A DNA stretch of 64,000 bases. Origin: CAYQQU01 sp964419545. GTDB lineage: Bacteria > Bacteroidota > Bacteroidia > Chitinophagales > Saprospiraceae. The notes below the pieces were generated by a model, which did no database searches, was not told the origin of the DNA, and saw nothing but the letters and a program-made list of their open reading frames with translations. The stretch spans positions 1-64,000 of the forward strand of contig CAYQQU010000028.1 in the NCBI GenBank assembly GCA_964419545.1. The letters are read 5' to 3'. Both the position numbers and the translations under genes were made by a program. Positions 35,823 to 44,761 of the stretch are shown here, piece by piece (the stretch's first letter is position 1; each line of letters opens with the position of its first letter).

Positions 35823-38636
35823 CTATTCACCGGCCGGACGCAACACGAGCTGGAGCTTGCTTTCCTCTTTCAGGTACATTGCGGCTGCTTTTTTCAGGTC
35901 TTCTCCCGACAAGCCTTCTACCAGCGTTTGGTAGTTTTCCAGTTGAATACTTTCGAGGGGCACTTCGTTGCGGTAGCGCGCGGCGAGCTGACCTAGCCAG
36001 AAGCCGTTTTCCCGCAAATTCTGGGTCCGGTCTTCCAGCTGAATTTCTTTGATCTTTTTCAGGGTTGCCGCGTCGGCGCCTGTCTTTTTAATCTTTTCGA
36101 TTTCTTCCCGGGTGGCCGCCAGCAGGGAATCCATACGTTCCGGGTCGGCGTTGAAGGAAATGGTCAGGCGGTAGCGGGGATCCGGATAAGGGGCCGCAAA
36201 TCCGGATATCCGCACGCCGTAGACGCCGCCTTCGTCTTCGCGGAGTCGTTCGCGCAGGTTTTGCCGCAGCAGCTCGACCAGGCTGTAGAAGTGGTAACGA
36301 TTTTTTCTTCGGTCATAGTCGAAGTCGCCATGGTACACCATTTCCAGAATAGCTTTGGGAGCCTGTCCCCGCACGATGGTCGTATCCAGGGGGCCCGGGA
36401 TCAGGTCTGCTCCTACGTCGCGCCAGTTCTCCGTTCTCTTTTTCGCCGGCAGGTTGCCGAGGTACGCAGTGATCAGCGGACGGATAGCGTCGGGTTCAAA
36501 ATTTCCTACAAAGAAAAAAGTAAAATCTCCGGCGTTGGCGAAGCGCTCCTGGTAGATGTCGTAGGCCCGGTCGAGGGAAATGCGTTCCAGGTCTTCGGGC
36601 TGGGTCAGCCGTCGGCGCGGATGATTATCGTATTTGATGGCCGATTTCACTTCCGCGAAGTAATAGTACGGATCAGCGGTGAGGTTCTCGAAGATAGAGC
36701 GCTGGCGGCTGAGGTACGACAGCAGGGCGGTGCTGTCTTTTCGCGGCTGGGTAAAATACAGGTAGGTCAGTTTCAGCAGGGTTTCCAGGTCTTCGGGGGC
36801 GCAATTGCCGTTAATGCCTTCGTACAGTTCGTCGATGTAGGGTCCGGCGCTGACGTTTTTGCCGGCCAGTTTCTTTTGCAGGCTTGTCAGGTTGAAAGCA
36901 CCCAGGCCGCCCAGGTCGACGAGGCGGGCCGCTGCGCCGGTGCTGAAGTAGTCTTCCTCGCTGTATAGGGAGTGCCCGCCCGGGCTGAAAGCCGTCATCA
37001 GTATTTCGTCGTTTTTGAAGTCAGTTGGTTTCAATACCACTGTCAGGCCGTTGGGCAGCTCCCATTCCTCCAGGCCGAGGGACGGCGTTTTTTCGACCGA
37101 TACTACGGGCGTAGGGGCCGGTATTTCGGCCAGCAGGGGAGCGTCCGTCACCTCATCTTCATAAGGCGGCAGTTCCAGGTTTTTGAGGCGGTCCAGCAAA
37201 GCTTGCATCTCCGCGCGGGAGGGCAGTGGCGCGTCGGGGTCTTCGGGCCCGGTGACGATCACGACGCGATTGTCTGGCGTCAGCCACTGCCTGGGCAGGG
37301 GGTTGATCTCCTGCAGCGTAATGGTCGGCAGCAGTTCCCGGTATAATTCCAGGCGCTGGCGGGCGCTCATCAGCGGTGTTTTTTCGATGAAGAAGCGAAC
37401 GGCGCGATCGGCCAGGCGCTCCGATTTGATTTTGTCTTGTTCGCGGGCAGCCTTTTCGACGGCGCGCAGGATCTCCTTTTTCTGTCTTTCGAGCTCTGTC
37501 GCCGTGAACCCGTGTTGGCGGGCGCGCATCGTTTCGCGCAGAACGGCTTCGATGCCCCGCCCGGCGCCGCCTTTCTGCGTAAAGGCATAGGTAGCATACG
37601 TGGCGAGGTGGCCCACGTTGCTTCCGTAGCCGGAATAAGCGAAGGTGAAGGGCGGATCGGCCTGCTGCTGCACTTCGAAGAGGCGGCTGTTGAGCATGCC
37701 GTTATAAAGGCTGTGGATCAGCTGTTTCCGGGCGTCTTTGCGGGTGGCGACCGGCAGGCTTTCGCCGGGATGTTTGAAGATCACCTGGACGCGCGTGAAG
37801 GCCGCTTCCGGGTCGGTATGGATGGCGAATAGCGTGCTGTCGTGCCCGGGCATGGGATAATTGCGGCGGGGGCGCGGCGCGGGAGGATTCTCGAGCCGGC
37901 CGAAACGCGTTTTTATTTCTTGTTCCATCCATTCGGGGTCAAAATCGCCCACGGCCACCACAGCCATCAGGTCGGGGCGGTACCAGTCGTTATAGAAGCG
38001 GCGAATGGTGGCGTAGTCGGCCGTTTTGATCAGCTCGGGATCGCCGATGGGCAGGCGCTCGGCGTAGCGGGAATCCTGGTAGAGTACGGGCAGGTATTTT
38101 TGCTGCAGCCGCTGGCTGGCGCTGAGGCTGCTGCGCCATTCGGAGATCACCACGCCGCGTTCTTTGTCGATCTCGGTGGTGTCGAAGCTCAGTCCGCTCG
38201 CCCAGTCCTGCAGGATCAGCAGCCCGGTTTCGAGTTCCGGCAGCGAGTCGGTGCGCACCTGCAGCAGGTATACCGTCTGTTCGAAGCTGGTATAGGCGTT
38301 GAGGTCGGCCCCGAAGCGCATGCCGGTGCTTTCGAGGTAGTCGATGAGTTCATTTTTGGCGAAATGCTCGGTGCCGTTGAAGGCCATGTGTTCGATGAAA
38401 TGAGCCAGCCCGAGCTGATCCGGATCTTCTTGCAGCGAGCCGGCGCGGAGGGCGAGGCGCAGCTCGGCGCGGCCTTCCGGTTCGGCGTGGGGCATGATAA
38501 AATACTGTAGGCCGTTATCGAGAGCGCCCTGACGCATTTCCGGGTGGAAGGGCAGGGGCGCCTCGGCGGCCGGTTGGGCGTTGGTGAGGACGGCCAATAG
38601 CAAGGCGTGCAGGAGGAGCAGGGTTCGCTTGATCAT
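35823..38636 (-). CDS. M16 family metallopeptidase (pitrilysin/insulinase type)
   Basis: A 937-residue secreted zinc peptidase. Signal peptide 1-20 (LLLAVLTNAQ). The inverted zinc motif is HFIEH (His79, Glu82, His83), with the downstream Glu in the RGVVISEWR region. The two-half structure of the family is complete: an active N-terminal pair of M16 modules and an inactive C-terminal pair (VSVEKTPSLGLEEWELPNGLTVVLKPTDFKNDE onwards, with VDLGGLGAFN where the active copy has the zinc site). Length is that of single-chain bacterial zinc peptidases of the periplasm. It probably degrades peptides; the partner genes nearby offer no further clue. Confidence 0.94.
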   Translation of the reverse strand: MIKRTLLLLHALLLAVLTNAQPAAEAPLPFHPEMRQGALDNGLQYFIMPHAEPEGRAELRLALRAGSLQEDPDQLGLAHFIEHMAFNGTEHFAKNELIDYLESTGMRFGADLNAYTSFEQTVYLLQVRTDSLPELETGLLILQDWASGLSFDTTEIDKERGVVISEWRSSLSASQRLQQKYLPVLYQDSRYAERLPIGDPELIKTADYATIRRFYNDWYRPDLMAVVAVGDFDPEWMEQEIKTRFGRLENPPAPRPRRNYPMPGHDSTLFAIHTDPEAAFTRVQVIFKHPGESLPVATRKDARKQLIHSLYNGMLNSRLFEVQQQADPPFTFAYSGYGSNVGHLATYATYAFTQKGGAGRGIEAVLRETMRARQHGFTATELERQKKEILRAVEKAAREQDKIKSERLADRAVRFFIEKTPLMSARQRLELYRELLPTITLQEINPLPRQWLTPDNRVVIVTGPEDPDAPLPSRAEMQALLDRLKNLELPPYEDEVTDAPLLAEIPAPTPVVSVEKTPSLGLEEWELPNGLTVVLKPTDFKNDEILMTAFSPGGHSLYSEEDYFSTGAAARLVDLGGLGAFNLTSLQKKLAGKNVSAGPYIDELYEGINGNCAPEDLETLLKLTYLYFTQPRKDSTALLSYLSRQRSIFENLTADPYYYFAEVKSAIKYDNHPRRRLTQPEDLERISLDRAYDIYQERFANAGDFTFFFVGNFEPDAIRPLITAYLGNLPAKKRTENWRDVGADLIPGPLDTTIVRGQAPKAILEMVYHGDFDYDRRKNRYHFYSLVELLRQNLRERLREDEGGVYGVRISGFAAPYPDPRYRLTISFNADPERMDSLLAATREEIEKIKKTGADAATLKKIKEIQLEDRTQNLRENGFWLGQLAARYRNEVPLESIQLENYQTLVEGLSGEDLKKAAAMYLKEESKLQLVLRPAGE

Positions 38637-38672
38637 AAGTGGAAGGATCCGTTTGCTTGATGGTATTTTGAT

Positions 38673-38712
38673 ATAAAAACCGCAGCCCGTCGAGAATGTT
38701 CCCGGCGGGCTG
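38673..38712 (-). terminator. Terminator of ffh
   Basis: Stem 38683-38712 starts with a perfect CAGCCCG/CGGGCTG pair and continues inward with one mismatch to a 2-nt loop; on the minus strand it is followed by GGTTTTTAT. It lies about 80 nt past the ffh stop. Confidence 0.75.
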
Positions 38713-38717
38713 TTCGG

Positions 38718-38769
38718 GCCCGGATTATTCGTAGGTTCTCAAAACGAAGAACCCACGAATAATCCGGGC
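38718..38769. repeat. 22-bp near-perfect inverted repeat after ffh
   Basis: Arms 38718-38739 and 38748-38769 pair at 21 of 22 positions around an 8-nt loop. It sits between the ffh stop and the ffh terminator, unusually long for a terminator stem and without a T-tract on either strand. Confidence 0.85.
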
Positions 38770-38793
38770 TAAGAAGCAGGTTCGGAGGTATAA

Positions 38794-40164
38794 TTATCGG
38801 CGGCGCTTGCCGCGGAATCCGCGTCGTTTGCCGCCGGCGGCGCCCCCGTCGGCGAGCATATTTCCGACGCCGGGCGTTTTGCTCATCTTGTGCATCATTT
38901 TGCGCATCTGTTCGAATTGGCGCATGAAGGCGTTGATGTCTTTGAGTTCCTGGCCGCAGCCGCCGGCGATCCGTTTTTTGCGGCTCATATTGATAAGGTC
39001 GGGATTGCCGCGTTCCTGTGGGGTCATGGAGAGGATGATGGCTTCGACCTTGTTGAACGCTTTGTCGTCGATATCCAGGTCTTTGGTCATTTTGTTCATG
39101 CCCGGGATCATGTTGAGCAAGCTCTTGATGTCGCCCATTTTGCGGATCTGGTTGATCTGCCCCAGGAAGTCGTCGAAGTCGAATTTGTTTTTGCGGATTT
39201 TCTTTTCGAGGCGCTTGGCTTCTTTTTCGTCGAATTGTTCCTGCGCCTTTTCCACGAAAGAGATGATATCGCCCATTCCGAGGATGCGCTGCGCCATCCG
39301 GTCGGGGTAGAAGACGTCGAGGGTATCCATCTTTTCGCCCATGCTGACGAATTTGATGGGTTTGCCCACGGTGTATTTGATGGAGAGGGCGGCGCCGCCG
39401 CGGGTGTCGCCGTCGAGTTTGGTGAGCACCACGCCGTCGTAGTCGATCACCTCGTTGAAGGTTTTGGCCGTATTGACGGCGTCCTGTCCGGTCATGGAGT
39501 CGACGACGAAGAGGGTTTCGTTGGGCAGGATAGCGGATTTGACGTTGGAGATTTCGTTCATCATCTCCTCGTCGATCGAGAGGCGGCCGGCGGTATCGAC
39601 GATGACGACGTCGTGGTTATGCGTTTTGGCGTGGTCGATGGCGCGCAGGGCGATCTCGACCGGGTCTTTGTTCTCTTCTTCTTTGTACACCGGCACTTTG
39701 ATCTGTTCGCCGATGACGGAGAGCTGGTTGATGGCGGCCGGCCGGTAGACGTCACAGGCAGCCAGCAGGGGTGATTTTTTGCGTTTGTTCTTGAGGTGGA
39801 ACGCCAGTTTTCCCGAGAAAGTCGTTTTGCCCGAACCCTGCAGGCCGGCGATCAGGATGACGGCCGGCTTGCCTTTGAGGTCGACGTCTTCCGATTCGCC
39901 GCCCATGAGGTCGACGAGTTCGTCTTTGACGATCTTGACCATCAGCTCGCCGGGTTTTACGGATTTGAGGATGTTCTCCGTGCCGAGCGCTTTGTCTTTT
40001 ACTTTATCGGTAAATTCTTTGGCGATCTTGTAGTTGACGTCGGCCGCGACGAGGGCCCGCCGTATTTCTTTGATCGACTGGGCGATGTTGATCTCCGTGA
40101 GCTTGTTCTCACCGGTAAAGGTTTTGAAAGCAGACTCCAGCCGATCGGTTAAATTATCAAACAT
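38794..40164 (-). CDS. ffh: Signal recognition particle protein Ffh
   Basis: A 456-residue SRP54-type GTPase that with 4.5S RNA delivers nascent membrane proteins to FtsY. The N-domain is followed by the G-domain with GLQGSGKTTFSGKLA, DVYRPAAINQL, DTAGRLS and TKLDGDTRGGAALS. The methionine-rich M-domain ends with RQFEQMRKMMHKMSKTPG and a basic Gly/Arg tail. In the SRP-RNA-binding string the usual RIARGSG reads RIAGGCGQE, a mild change. The frame opens at a TTG nine codons earlier, but the ATG at 40164 (MFDNLTDRLE) is the family start. No 4.5S RNA gene was found in the window. Confidence 0.97.
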   Translation of the reverse strand: MFDNLTDRLESAFKTFTGENKLTEINIAQSIKEIRRALVAADVNYKIAKEFTDKVKDKALGTENILKSVKPGELMVKIVKDELVDLMGGESEDVDLKGKPAVILIAGLQGSGKTTFSGKLAFHLKNKRKKSPLLAACDVYRPAAINQLSVIGEQIKVPVYKEEENKDPVEIALRAIDHAKTHNHDVVIVDTAGRLSIDEEMMNEISNVKSAILPNETLFVVDSMTGQDAVNTAKTFNEVIDYDGVVLTKLDGDTRGGAALSIKYTVGKPIKFVSMGEKMDTLDVFYPDRMAQRILGMGDIISFVEKAQEQFDEKEAKRLEKKIRKNKFDFDDFLGQINQIRKMGDIKSLLNMIPGMNKMTKDLDIDDKAFNKVEAIILSMTPQERGNPDLINMSRKKRIAGGCGQELKDINAFMRQFEQMRKMMHKMSKTPGVGNMLADGGAAGGKRRGFRGKRRR

Positions 40165-40188
40165 ATTCAAATAGCATTTTCCAGGTTG

Positions 40189-40217
40189 CAAATATACTCA
40201 AAAGCAGGCGGGTTGCA
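40189..40217 (-). promoter_or_regulatory. Promoter of ffh
   Basis: On the minus strand TTG (40217-40215), 18 nt, then TATATTTG (40196-40189). The ATG at 40164 is about 25 nt downstream. The 17 nt at 40182-40198 are identical to those at the trxA promoter. Confidence 0.72.
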
Positions 40218-40302
40218 AGGTGTGACCTGCCGCTGGGAACATTCGTCTCAATAAATGCCTGAAAAGCAGCAATTCCATGCTTTTTTCTCGGGGAAGTTTA
40301 AT

Positions 40303-40310
40303 TATATTTG
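40303..40310 (+). promoter_or_regulatory. -7 element for the OmpA/HhH operon
   Basis: TATATTTG, exact TAnnTTTG, with a T-run ending about 17 nt upstream (40286). The ATG at 40427 is about 115 nt downstream, giving a long leader. Confidence 0.6.
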
Positions 40311-40426
40311 GAGTCAGTTGGCGTTGGGGCGGAGAATATTTTAAATCATCCGTTTTTTTTAGGTAAAAAAAGGCGGCGTGAAGCATCGGGGGCGCCCTTT
40401 TCCGGAGAAAACAAACTCGCATTTAT

Positions 40427-41263
40427 ATGTCTGCACTGGCTAAGGTTTTAATTGTAGGAGGAATCTGGCTTGTTTACACTTTCCTCTTTTTTGGCATGAC
40501 CGCCAATATCCAGGGTGGGGACGCCCCGGAGGAAGAAGCGGTGGAAAAGCCGGAAGGGGAAGCGGCGCGAGCCGTCAACACCTATCCCGTGGCTTTCCGT
40601 TGGTCGGTAGATACGGCGTTCACCACCGATCGCTGGGCCAACCGCAAAAAGGCGTTGCTCTCCAAAATGACGGACAACAACATTCTGGAGATTACCGGCC
40701 TGTACTACGAAGCCGAAGACAACCCGACGGAGGCCGCTACCCTGGGCTTCGCCCGGGCTGAAAGAATCAAAGCGCTGCTGGAAGGCGACGTTCCGGCCGA
40801 TCGCATCCGCCTGCGGGCGCGGGTGGAAGACGAAAAAGAGGGCGTGCGGACGGGCTACTTCCCGGGCGTCGACTTCGAGTGGATCGCCGTGGAAGAAGTC
40901 GTGGAGAAATCGGTGGAAGAACTGGAAGACCGCATTATCATCCGCTTTCCGTACGGCTCCGCCCAGAAGGAGTACTCGCCGGAGGTCGACGAATACCTCG
41001 AAAAGCTGGCGGCGCGCATTCAGGAAACCAAGGAGACGGTATCGCTTACCGGGCATACCGACAATACCGGATCGCCGGAGTTCAACCTCGACCTGGGGCG
41101 GCAGCGCGCCGAAGGCATCCGCGATCTGTTGGTCGACATGGGCGTATCGCCGCAACAGATATCGACGACCACCAAGGGAGAGTCCCAGCCGGTCGATTCC
41201 AATGAAACCGAAGAAGGCCGCCACAACAACCGCCGGGTGGAAGTACGGCTTAACATACAATAA
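40427..41263 (+). CDS. OmpA-family protein, inner-membrane anchored
   Basis: A 278-residue protein with a single N-terminal hydrophobic segment (residues 4-27, KVLIVGGIWLVYTFLFFGMTA) that lacks a clear cleavage site and so looks like an anchor. A repeated beta-alpha region (about 60-155, ILEITGLYYEAEDNPTEAATLGFARAERIKALL) resembles a degenerate OmpA module. A typical OmpA/MotB peptidoglycan-binding domain fills residues 165-278: IIIRFPYGSAQKEYSPEVDEYL, SLTGHTDNTGSPEFNLDLGRQRAEGIRDLL, STTTKGESQPVDSN and NNRRVEVRL. It probably tethers the inner membrane to the peptidoglycan. The HhH membrane protein follows after 36 nt, so the two are likely one operon. Confidence 0.88.
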   Translation: MSALAKVLIVGGIWLVYTFLFFGMTANIQGGDAPEEEAVEKPEGEAARAVNTYPVAFRWSVDTAFTTDRWANRKKALLSKMTDNNILEITGLYYEAEDNPTEAATLGFARAERIKALLEGDVPADRIRLRARVEDEKEGVRTGYFPGVDFEWIAVEEVVEKSVEELEDRIIIRFPYGSAQKEYSPEVDEYLEKLAARIQETKETVSLTGHTDNTGSPEFNLDLGRQRAEGIRDLLVDMGVSPQQISTTTKGESQPVDSNETEEGRHNNRRVEVRLNIQ

Positions 41264-41299
41264 ACACATCTCTCAACAAAACAAAAAACTAACGCAGTC

Positions 41300-42286
41300 A
41301 TGGATATCTTCGTCAACGACATCACCCTGTCTTTTCTGCAGTGGTTTCTCGTTTCCCTCATCGCTTTCGGCCTCGGCCTGTTATTGGGGTACTGGTTGTG
41401 GTACAAGTACCGCAGCCTTTCGGTCCAACTGGAGAAAGACCTCAAGCAGGAACACGATCGCTACGTCAACCTGGAAACGGAATTCGCCAGCCTGAAATAC
41501 AAATACGACGAACTGGAGAAAGAAAAGAATACCCTGCGCGCTTCCCTCAATCAATGCGAGGGCGATAGAGTGATGCTGAAAGGAATGCTTGAAGAATGCA
41601 AGCAACAACTGACCGACGGCGCAGCGGGCGTTGTCGAATCGAGCGGCGCGGGCAGCGCAGAAACGCCGGCGGCGGTCGGCGTGGCGAATAAGCGCGAGAT
41701 CAGCACTTTGTTTACCGAAGACAACCTGCAGGTCGTCGAAGGCATCGGACCCAAAATTGAAGGACTGCTCAAAGAGGCCGGCATCAACAGCTGGGCCGCT
41801 CTGGCCGGCGCCGCCCCCGAAACGCTCCTGAAAATCCTCGACGAAGCCGGACCCCGCTACCGCATGCACAACCCCGAGCGCTGGTCGCACGAAGCGCGCC
41901 TGGCTAGCGAAGGCAAATGGGATGATCTGATACAGTTCCAGAAATCCGAAGACCCCGACGGCAAAGAATCGCCTTCCAAAGTCGAAAAAATGACCGCCAA
42001 ATTGCTCGGTTTTTCCAGCTCCAATCCCGAGGACTTGAAGATCATTGAAGGCGTCGGGCCGAAGATCGAACAATTGCTCAAAGACGCCGGTATCAACACC
42101 TGGTCCGACCTGGCCGGCGCCGCGGAGAGCCGGCTCCGGGAAATCCTGGCCGAAGCCGGCGATCGCTACCGGCTCGCCGATCCTTCGACCTGGTCGAAAC
42201 AGGCCGGCCTGGCCGCCGAAGGCAAATGGGGCGAACTAAGCGAATACCAGGCCTTCCTCCAGGCAGGCAAGGATCCGGAGAGCTGA
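41300..42286 (+). CDS. Membrane protein with coiled coil and twin helix-hairpin-helix modules
   Basis: A 328-residue protein. One membrane span (about residues 10-30, LQWFLVSLIAFGLGLLLGYWLWY) is followed by a coiled coil (35-105) and two copies of a roughly 70-residue module: LQVVEGIGPKIEGLLKEAGI ... SEGKWDDLIQFQ and LKIIEGVGPKIEQLLKDAGI ... AEGKWGELSEYQ. Each opens with a helix-hairpin-helix (GIGPKIE, GVGPKIE), a fold that commonly binds DNA or other proteins. Such modules are frequent at the ends of Bacteroidota envelope proteins and are often labelled DUF4332-like. Cytoplasmic or periplasmic placement of the modules is not clear. It follows the OmpA protein closely and ends at a terminator. 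Confidence 0.8.
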   Translation: MDIFVNDITLSFLQWFLVSLIAFGLGLLLGYWLWYKYRSLSVQLEKDLKQEHDRYVNLETEFASLKYKYDELEKEKNTLRASLNQCEGDRVMLKGMLEECKQQLTDGAAGVVESSGAGSAETPAAVGVANKREISTLFTEDNLQVVEGIGPKIEGLLKEAGINSWAALAGAAPETLLKILDEAGPRYRMHNPERWSHEARLASEGKWDDLIQFQKSEDPDGKESPSKVEKMTAKLLGFSSSNPEDLKIIEGVGPKIEQLLKDAGINTWSDLAGAAESRLREILAEAGDRYRLADPSTWSKQAGLAAEGKWGELSEYQAFLQAGKDPES

Positions 42287-42311
42287 TTTCCTCTTCCCCG
42301 CTCTTCCCTTT

Positions 42312-42360
42312 TCCCCTTTCGCCGGGCAGACAAGCCGCGGAAGGGGATTTTTATTTTTTT
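42312..42360 (+). terminator. Terminator of the OmpA/HhH operon
   Basis: Stem TCCCCTTTCGC (42312-42322) pairs with 42337-42347 with one mismatch, then a T-rich stretch with runs of five and seven T. Confidence 0.8.
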
Positions 42361-42412
42361 GCAACGGTTTGGGATTTTAACTGTTGTTTCAGTGAAATTA
42401 TACCCTGTAGCT

Positions 42413-43234
42413 ATGAAAATCCGGTATTTACTGTCGGTCATCCTCGCCGGCTTCCTTTTTTCCTGCGGTGCTCCTCAAGATCAGGAAGCACGTGCATCAT
42501 TCGGCCGCAGCCCGGCCGATCCCAATCCGGCGGCGCCCGGCTTCGACCGGGCGGGATCGGACCCCGAAGCTATCGCGCTGGCCGACTCCGTCATGGCGGC
42601 GCTCGGCGGGCGCGCCGCCTGGGACGCCACCCGCTATCTCGAATGGACCTTTTTCGGCCGACGCACCTTGCTATGGGACAAAGGCGAAGGCAGGGTGCGG
42701 ATCGACATACCGGAAGACAGCATCCTGCTGTTGCTGGATTATCGCCGGGATACCGGAAAAGCGGCAACCCGCGGCCGACTGCAAACCGAACCCGACTCGA
42801 TAGCCTACTACCTCAACCTGGCCCGGCGCATCTGGATCAACGATTCTTACTGGCTGGTCATGCCTTTTAAGTTGAAAGACGACGGCGTAACCCTGACGTA
42901 TCTCGGACGCGACACCACCGAAAGCGGCCAGGAAGCAGAAGCCGTGCGGCTGACCTTCGAAAATGTAGGCGTGACGCCGCAGAATAAATACCATGTGCTC
43001 ATCGATCCGGCCACCTTTCGGGTCGTAGAATGGCGTTACTTTGCGGACGCCGGCGACGAAACCCCTGCTTTGACCACGCCCTGGCAGGATTACCGGTCCT
43101 ACGGGAATCTGCTGCTTGCCGGCGACCGTGGAAAACAACAGCTTTCCGATATTGCCGTTTACGATACTTTACCCGATTCGGTTTTTACCATCGTGGACAT
43201 CGTAAAAACGGTGGAGACCAGACCGGCGAATTGA
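42413..43234 (+). CDS. Lipoprotein of unknown function
   Basis: A 273-residue lipoprotein. The signal peptide ends in the lipobox LFSC, so it is lipid-anchored. The mature part after about residue 45 starts with IALADSVMAALGGRAAWDATRYLEWTFFGRRTLLWD, then alternates beta strands (GRVRIDIP, SILLLLDYRR, VTLTYLGRDTTE, EAVRLTFENVGVTPQNKYHVLIDPATFRVVEWRYF). The order recalls LolA/DUF6503-type carriers that bind a hydrophobic ligand in an incomplete barrel, but I am not certain of the family. The frame opens 18 codons earlier within the upstream terminator; the signal peptide fixes the ATG at 42413. Confidence 0.75.
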   Translation: MKIRYLLSVILAGFLFSCGAPQDQEARASFGRSPADPNPAAPGFDRAGSDPEAIALADSVMAALGGRAAWDATRYLEWTFFGRRTLLWDKGEGRVRIDIPEDSILLLLDYRRDTGKAATRGRLQTEPDSIAYYLNLARRIWINDSYWLVMPFKLKDDGVTLTYLGRDTTESGQEAEAVRLTFENVGVTPQNKYHVLIDPATFRVVEWRYFADAGDETPALTTPWQDYRSYGNLLLAGDRGKQQLSDIAVYDTLPDSVFTIVDIVKTVETRPAN

Positions 43235-43268
43235 ACGGGTAATCCGGGCGTCGAACAGAAAATCCGCG

Positions 43269-43276
43269 TACTTTTG
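43269..43276 (+). promoter_or_regulatory. Possible -7 element for the aminotransferase gene
   Basis: TACTTTTG fits TAnnTTTG, but no TTTG is found at the right distance and the leader to 43473 would be about 190 nt. The rest of the 238-nt gap has no other recognisable signal. Confidence 0.4.
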
Positions 43277-43472
43277 GGGCCATTGAGCGTTTGTTTGGAG
43301 ATAGTTGCTTTTGAAGCGAAAAACTCAGATCGTGGATTCTCCCAAAGAGATCTTTTCAGCTCATAGCAGGGCTACAGGCCAAAAAAAATGCCACAGGGAG
43401 GTTCCGAAAATTGGGTTTTGCAGCCAAAATGACTACCCCCAAACCAGCTCTGAAACAACAAAAAACATAGCA

Positions 43473-44720
43473 ATGCCTACGATTTCCAAAAGAGGCGAGC
43501 AAGTTGCCTTGTCCCCGTTCCGCAAATTGGTGCCCCTGGCCGACCAGGCGAAAACCGAAGGCGTGAAAGTTTATCACCTGAATATCGGACAACCCGACAT
43601 CGAGACGCCGCCCAAAGCCATGGAGAGCCTGCGGAGAACCGACCTGAAGATCCTGGCCTACAGCCCCTCCAACGGGCTGGCCAGCTATCGGGAAAAACTG
43701 GTGCATTATTACCGGGAGTTTGACATCGAGGTCGACCGCGAACAGATCGTGGTGACGACCGGCGCCAGTGAAGCTATTCAGTTTACGATGCTTAGCTGCC
43801 TGGACCTGGATGATGAGGTGATTATCCCCGAACCGTTCTACGCGAATTATAACGGTTTCGCGCAGACCACCGGCGTGCAGCTGCGGCCCATTCCCTGCCA
43901 CATCGAGGACGGGTTTGCATTGCCCAGCGCGGCGACCTTTGATCGCCATATCTCGGAGCGGACCCGCGCCATCTGTATCACCAATCCCAATAATCCTACG
44001 GGGTGCTTTTATCCGCGGGCAGTGCTGGAAGAACTGGCGGTTCTGGTGAAAAAATACGATCTGTTTTTGATCGTAGACGAGGTATACCGCGAATTTTGTT
44101 ATGACGATAATGATTTTTATTCAGTTTTGCGCCTGCAGGATATCCGGGATAACGTGGTGGTGATCGACTCCATTTCCAAGCGGTACAGCGCCTGCGGCGC
44201 CCGCGTCGGCGCCGTGGTGGCTTACAACCCGGCGATCCTGGAAGGCGTAAACCGCTACGCCAAGCTGCGCCTCAGCCCGCCGGCATTGGGCCAGGTGCTG
44301 GCGGAGGCTATTCTGGATAATAACGACGCCTATATCGCAACGGTCAAAGAAGAATACGACCGCCGCCGCCGCCTGGTCTACGAACGGCTGCAGGCAATGC
44401 CGGGCGTGGAAAGCTATCTGCCCGGCGGCGCCTTCTACTGTTTTGCGCGGTTTCCGGTAGACAGCGCCGAGAATTTCTGCCGCTGGCTGCTCGAATCTTT
44501 CCGCCACAATGGCGCTACGGTAATGCTGTCGCCAGGTGAGGGATTCTACGCTACCCCCGGCCGGGGCGTCGACGAAGTGCGGATCGCTTATATTCTCAAT
44601 ACCCGCGACCTGGAGGCTGCGATGGATTGTTTGGAGGAAGGATTGGCGGTTTATCCGTACCGGCAGACCGTTGATCGAGCAATAACCAAGAATAATAGAG
44701 AGGGTTACGTGGTGCAATGA
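43473..44720 (+). CDS. Pyridoxal-phosphate-dependent aminotransferase, class I/II
   Basis: A 415-residue fold-type I aminotransferase, probably an aspartate- or aromatic-type enzyme of cytoplasmic amino-acid metabolism. The cofactor-binding strings are complete: TTGASEAIQF, TNPNNPTGCFYPRAVLEEL, LIVDEVYREF and the Schiff-base lysine in DSISKRYSACGARVG; the carboxylate-binding Arg is in EVRIAYIL near the C-terminus. The substrate cannot be told from the sequence. The frame stays open 56 codons upstream, but the added part is unlike the family; the ATG at 43473 begins MPTISKRGEQVALSPFRKL. The stop is 41 nt ahead of yidC, which has its own promoter. Confidence 0.92.
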   Translation: MPTISKRGEQVALSPFRKLVPLADQAKTEGVKVYHLNIGQPDIETPPKAMESLRRTDLKILAYSPSNGLASYREKLVHYYREFDIEVDREQIVVTTGASEAIQFTMLSCLDLDDEVIIPEPFYANYNGFAQTTGVQLRPIPCHIEDGFALPSAATFDRHISERTRAICITNPNNPTGCFYPRAVLEELAVLVKKYDLFLIVDEVYREFCYDDNDFYSVLRLQDIRDNVVVIDSISKRYSACGARVGAVVAYNPAILEGVNRYAKLRLSPPALGQVLAEAILDNNDAYIATVKEEYDRRRRLVYERLQAMPGVESYLPGGAFYCFARFPVDSAENFCRWLLESFRHNGATVMLSPGEGFYATPGRGVDEVRIAYILNTRDLEAAMDCLEEGLAVYPYRQTVDRAITKNNREGYVVQ

Positions 44721-44729
44721 CAAAATTGT

Positions 44730-44737
44730 ACCTTTGC
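44730..44737 (+). promoter_or_regulatory. -7 element for yidC
   Basis: TACCTTTG, exact TAnnTTTG, 24 nt before the ATG at 44762. No clear TTTG at -33. Confidence 0.6.
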
Positions 44738-44761
44738 CCAACTTTAAAAGATTTTGATTGA

